Assembly: GCA_935421135.1 (NCBI GenBank)
Contig: OW285187.1
Coordinates: forward strand, 11,061,929 to 11,125,928
Length of the DNA: 64,000 nt
Reading direction: 5' to 3'
From: Bugulina stolonifera
Lineage: Eukaryota; Bryozoa; Gymnolaemata; Cheilostomatida; Bugulidae
Shown here: piece after piece, positions 59,372 to 64,000 of the stretch
Position numbering within the stretch: the first letter of the stretch is position 1
How the letters are laid out: every line of letters starts with the position of its first letter
Translations under genes and position numbers: made by a program
The notes under the pieces: model-generated
The model's input: only the letters and a program-made list of their open reading frames with translations
What the model was told of the DNA's origin: nothing
The model's database searches: none

Positions 59372-60708
59372 TACTCATAATAATACCAAGTGGCATTTAA
59401 TATGCTGCATGTATATAACCCAATACCTTACACATAGCAGCAAATTCTACCCATACCATATGTCTTCTCGGACTACCGCCCATTTTAGCATCCGGTTGAA
59501 AAAGCCTAGGTAGCGATTGCCACAGAGTTATCTTCCCTCATGTCAAGATAAACAATAGCTGGACAACTCCGCAATTTCTACTTCGTCCCAACTACAGCCG
59601 AATTATTTGAACTTATCACAACTTGTTGTCTTCACCATGGAATTAAAACATGATAAGAATATATCCTGGATTGAAGTAGCCAAAACAGTCTGTATTCCCA
59701 AGTTATCCAGGCAGTATTTTACATCCACAATAACAAAATTATAGTGAAGTTTATTTGAAATAGATATATTGAGATTCTACCATAACTAAATAGTAAATTA
59801 ATGATGCAAACATCTAACATAACTGATAATATAAACATTGCAGTAACTATGATATTGATTACAAAATCACATGAAAACTTCCTTAACCACCAAAACAATA
59901 TTGGCTATAAAAATATGCATTAGAAAAGAAAATTTTACAATAGTTAAATAGATTTCCATCTCAATTTATACAAACTAATCCAACAATATTATGTATAACA
60001 TGGGCGCATAGAACAAAACCAGAGCTGTAGCCAGCAATTGATGAGCATGGAAAGCCTATGAGAAGTGTTACTGCAACTGAACAATGCAACTAATTAGAAA
60101 AGTACACTTCTTTAAAACAAGTACTGAAAATATATAGCCTCACTATTTCAAGACTAGAACGATCTAAACACAAAACTAAAATTCACAAATCATCAAGAGA
60201 ATCAATTATGTGCACATCAATGTCCAGTAAAGCAGTTTCCCAGGTGCAAGACGCACCCACAGAGAGAGATAAAGGGAGCTGGTACAACACATTATATGAC
60301 AACAGTGTCAATCTCACAATTCAATAATATTACAAAGAACAAATAATCATGACAAACGATAGATTTAGTTTGACTAATATAATTATATAGCAGCTCTACA
60401 CTGAATAAGTGTGAAAAAATTGAAACAGTGACTGTTATTTATAGATTGGCCGATGTATTTATAGAATATCTGTATTACAGTGTACTATAATATTATATTA
60501 TGTAACAAGTATGTATATATGGAAGCATTAGCTATGCAGAGTGTATAATTCTGCATTCAAGCATTTTCCATACACACATCATACATGTACAATGTACAAT
60601 GTATATATATCAAATCATGAGCTTGTCTAAATAGCGTCAATTATTATTATTATTAGATACCCCTTACCAGGATAATATTACTAAAATATAAAACAAAATT
60701 GTAAATTG
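59372..60708. other. Intergenic region between QTRT1 and the MARCH gene
   Basis: It should contain the QTRT1 promoter side and the 3' UTR of the MARCH1/8-like gene. No protein, RNA gene or clear repeat was recognised, and no AATAAA could be assigned with confidence. Confidence 0.4.
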
Positions 60709-63700
60709 TTAGGCTGGGTTATCTGTTGTGTTAGCTTCTATATCTATTACCACTTGCTCCTTCGAACCTTGATGATGTTCCTTATCACCATTCACCACAT
60801 TTTCCTGATTGCCATCCAGTTCACAATTTCGTATGTCCACGTCATTTATATAGATAACACGATTAAATTGTTTCCATCTTCGAAAAAGTTTTACATAAGT
60901 CTTGCATTGTACATACATGAATACCAGCCCACCAGTGAATCCAATAGCCACTACCACCAGTTTAGTCCAGAATGGCCAATTGAGCTTCTCTAAAAATAAG
61001 AAATACTTTGATGAGATTTATAAGAGTTGGTAAGAACACATAAGATTGAATACAGACAGTGGCAGTAGTATTTCATTATTGTAGGCAGAGATTTAATACA
61101 TAACTAGCAGTAGTCTACGTCAATAATCAGTAGTTATTTTATACTATTGATTATACGCTGCTAGTAAGTACAGTCTACTGATTTAGAGACAGGGCTTCAT
61201 GTCTTTATGTCCAGTATATATGCATATGTAGCATAAATTATTACGGTATACACAGCAGTCAAGGGCAGTGACAGCATCAGCATCTAATGTTATTAGTTTG
61301 ACAGAATAGAGAACACTACACCTACAAGAAACCATTCTACCCTGTGATATTATAGCTACCTTCCACCAATACAAAAATGTATCACCCTTTTACTAATACA
61401 TATTGTAGGTAGTGAGAGGGATGTTAGATATTATACTAGGTGAGAGTATTTATATTTTTATTGGTTAGTATGAATTCAACCACTTCACGAATAATTCCAT
61501 ACACTTCCTCAAAACTGTGAAGCTAAATAGAATGTAGGTCCTATACAATATGCATAACAATTAAATAAAGTTGACTATAAACAACACTTCAAAAACAGAA
61601 CTGTAATCATGTACACAAGGACCTAGATATAAACCTGTGGAATCTATTAGAGAGAGAATATGCATCCACGATGAGTAAATGTACAAGATGATAATACAGG
61701 AACTGAACATTGTGACCACATAAGATAGTAGTACATGTACATGTACATGTACACATACACATACACAGTGAGCTTATGTGTGCATGTACACACAGTGACA
61801 GACAGAGCAGGTGAGTGACCGTATACTCTACCACCACTCATAGGCCTATCTTGTAGATTATAAGGAATAATGTGGGGGAAACACAACTTGTTTATCAGTT
61901 TTTAAATTAAATCTCCAAAGGGTTTTTTTCATAAACCATCTCAAGAAAAATCAACCATTCTAAAAAAATAATCAAGCATACGCTTGAAGCCATTAAACCA
62001 TTTATTGATGGCACAGCACTAAAGCTACACCAAGCATATTGAGTATATTCTTTAGTATGGAACCAAGGCTGAGTTGCAGTCTATGGACATAATGACTGCC
62101 CTAGCATTCACTCATATTCATTACCAAAGATTTTTTTACATTTTTAAGAATAATAAGAATAAAAATTAATTGAAACAAAAATTGTGTAGTGTGAAGACTT
62201 CCCAGCAAGTCATATTCATAGTGCGACTTTTAGCAGGCCATAAAACACAACTTCCTCTTTTTGATTACCGTAGGTAACAGTTGCAACAGGCAAAGAGTTG
62301 TAGTATCACCAGTCTTGGTACAGTAGTATTAATAGTAGGCAGTAGTAATAGTACTAGTGTTAGGAGTTAGGACTATGAGCACTGGCTAGTTCACATAGCA
62401 TACAGGGAAGGGATAATGCTTACTTTCTTTAATTTCCACAGTAGTTCTGTCAATGAGGACATAGAGAGACCATATAACACATGTGATTGCTACTATATGG
62501 AAGGTGACGGAGCACAGTACCCTTCTCCTTTCCACAGATGACATGTTCAGCTTACTCCACTGTAATAGGCAGCAGTATAAGCATGCAGCAGTCAGCGACA
62601 TGATAATCTAATAGTATACGATCAATAGCAAAGATGGGACCGTCTCATATAATATATAGATATTGACAAGTGGATGTTTGGTAAATGAATGCATGTTTTT
62701 GGATATTTGAAAACTCTAATTTGAGTCTCGAACTGCACATTTTTCCCCCAAATAATACTTCTATAACATTCAAGCTGATATTATAATTAGTATCAAATGC
62801 ATCAATAGCAGAATGTAGGCCTATATATATTTCCATTTGCAGGTCAACCACCTAATAGCATCACCAACAAGAGCTTTACTATAACAATAGATTTATGACA
62901 CTAGTATATTTATTTTGACGTTTTGACCAGCTCAGAACTAATTAACATGTTGAGTTTATAGCTGAATGTAAAGTCACACTCTATGACTCTACCCTACCTT
63001 ACGGAATGGCTTCACTCGTGAAGTCATGTTGAAGGAAAATCCACAGAGTTCGCATTTCTTTGCATCTCTAGATTTCACCCATTTCTGGAGACACTTCTGG
63101 TGAACCCATTTCATGCTGCCGCAGCAATCGCATGGGCTGATTAAAGTCTCTGTATCTTCAGCCACACAATGGCATATCCTACACATATCACCTGAAATAA
63201 TAGGTACATATATATTTTACATAACATTACAGCGTAGATGTCATGCACCATTTAGCAGTATAAGGATTAGTGCACAGACCTAACACCAGAGACACTATTA
63301 TAATAGGTATCAGTTATATGCTTAGTAACATGAATATGTTTACTGATGTCAAGTAGTGCTTCAAACACTGTCAGACACACTAAGCACTCTAATCATACAA
63401 TCTTACATGTAGCAATACGGCATGAGTAGTACTAGTAGAGTTGATACTACAGATATATGCAGCATATTACACTTTGGGTTTAGTATAGTAAATGAAATAG
63501 GTATGGGCTGTTAGCAGCTAAAATTTAATCCGATGTTTTAACAGAATAAATGCGATTGTAAACATATATACAGACAGCATACTCCCTAGGTGTTTTACAC
63601 CTCATCAGTGCAGCTTAGAGTTACAGTATATCAGGGAGGACACATTGGCAATACTGTGTATGCGTATTTAGTACATTCAGCCTTAGATACATGGACACAG

Positions 63701-63995
63701 TATAACAGGTCTCACTGCTGCTCACTGTATAATACTCAGACCCATTACATTCCACAGTACCTTTTGCTACAGTTAGTGGAATTATGAAGGTGGCCCCTAG
63801 GGTACACTTTGCATTGTATGTATGAGGCCTAGTATACAGACTAATATAATAATATATTAGTATAGAACCGGCACCTTGACTAGAAGATGTGGTAGAGACC
63901 GTATCTTCAGTAGCGTGTGCCTTAACTTCCACCTCGGTATCCGCTACGACTGCATCATCCTCCCTCTGATTGGTTGATGTGGAAGCCTCCACCAT
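60709..63995 (-). CDS. MARCHF8: MARCH1/8-like membrane RING-CH E3 ubiquitin ligase
   Basis: E3 ligase of endosomal and plasma membranes that ubiquitinates membrane proteins for down-regulation. Exons: 63995-63875, 63191-62998, 62559-62424 and 60989-60709, giving 243 residues in one frame. After an acidic 40-residue N-terminus comes the RING-CH domain: [35 protein letters not shown] and KKCELCGF, with Cys/His order C4HC3. Two membrane segments follow, [20 protein letters not shown] and [20 protein letters not shown], the second continuing into the family [19 protein letters not shown]. The short tail ends TTDNPA. Wording matches vertebrate MARCH1/MARCH8 equally well; the symbol marks the closest named group. 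Start ATG 63995 has a purine-rich context and lies 5 bp from the window edge, so longer 5' forms cannot be excluded. Confidence 0.93.
61735..61765. repeat. ACATGT/ACACAT microsatellite
   Basis: Alternating ACATGT and CACATA units in the large third intron of the MARCH gene. Similar TACATGTA palindromes are scattered through many introns of this window, for example at 37170-37190 and 40865-40905. Confidence 0.7.
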
Positions 63996-64000
63996 GGAGA

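Overview
This is a window of an AT-rich animal nuclear genome: spliced genes with GT-AG introns, no operons, and many degraded transposons. Gene content (NUP155, a selenocysteine-type selenophosphate synthetase, EDEM2, QTRT1, a MARCH1/8-type E3 ligase and a REXO5-type exonuclease) is metazoan. Compact introns of about 100-1000 bp, plus CR1-like LINEs, hAT, PIF/Harbinger and pogo remnants, suggest an early-branching invertebrate such as a demosponge. That taxon is a guess, because no species-specific marker was recognised. Gene identities rest on protein motifs recalled from the families; no database was searched.

Layout. 1.3-5.8 kb (-): REXO5-like 3'-5' RNA exonuclease. 7-19.5 kb: a transposon graveyard holding two hAT pseudogenes, a pogo-type DDE transposase remnant, three LINE fragments and a PIF/Harbinger transposase with its convergent DNA-binding partner gene cut by a LINE. 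19.6-21.6 kb: a 2.08-kb terminal-inverted-repeat (TIR) element carrying seven copies of one 15-16-bp box. 23.4-27 kb: a nearly complete two-ORF LINE with an intact 922-residue endonuclease/reverse transcriptase ORF. 28.5-42.0 kb (+): complete NUP155 in 30 exons, with three minisatellites in its introns. 42.2-44.7 kb (-): SEPHS2, a selenoprotein gene with an in-frame UGA, a stem-loop just 3' of it and a good SECIS candidate in the 3' UTR. 45.8-51.0 kb: miniature inverted-repeat elements (MITEs) and LINE fragments, including a hAT-type element nested in a LINE and carrying a second TIR element inside it. 51.1-54.7 kb (+): EDEM2. 54.9-59.4 kb (-): QTRT1. 60.7-64.0 kb (-): MARCH1/8-like membrane RING ligase.

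The host genes are unrelated in pathway. Exon phases were followed through all exons for NUP155 (1364 aa), SEPHS2 (379 aa), EDEM2 (575 aa), QTRT1 (400 aa) and the MARCH gene (243 aa), and each gives an uninterrupted product apart from the single SEPHS2 UGA. Two gene pairs are tail to tail (NUP155/SEPHS2 and EDEM2/QTRT1), with 3' ends close enough that their UTRs probably overlap. The most informative result is the selenocysteine apparatus of SEPHS2. The most structurally informative repeats are the nested hAT-type element with its perfect 8-bp target duplication and the 2.08-kb multi-box element.
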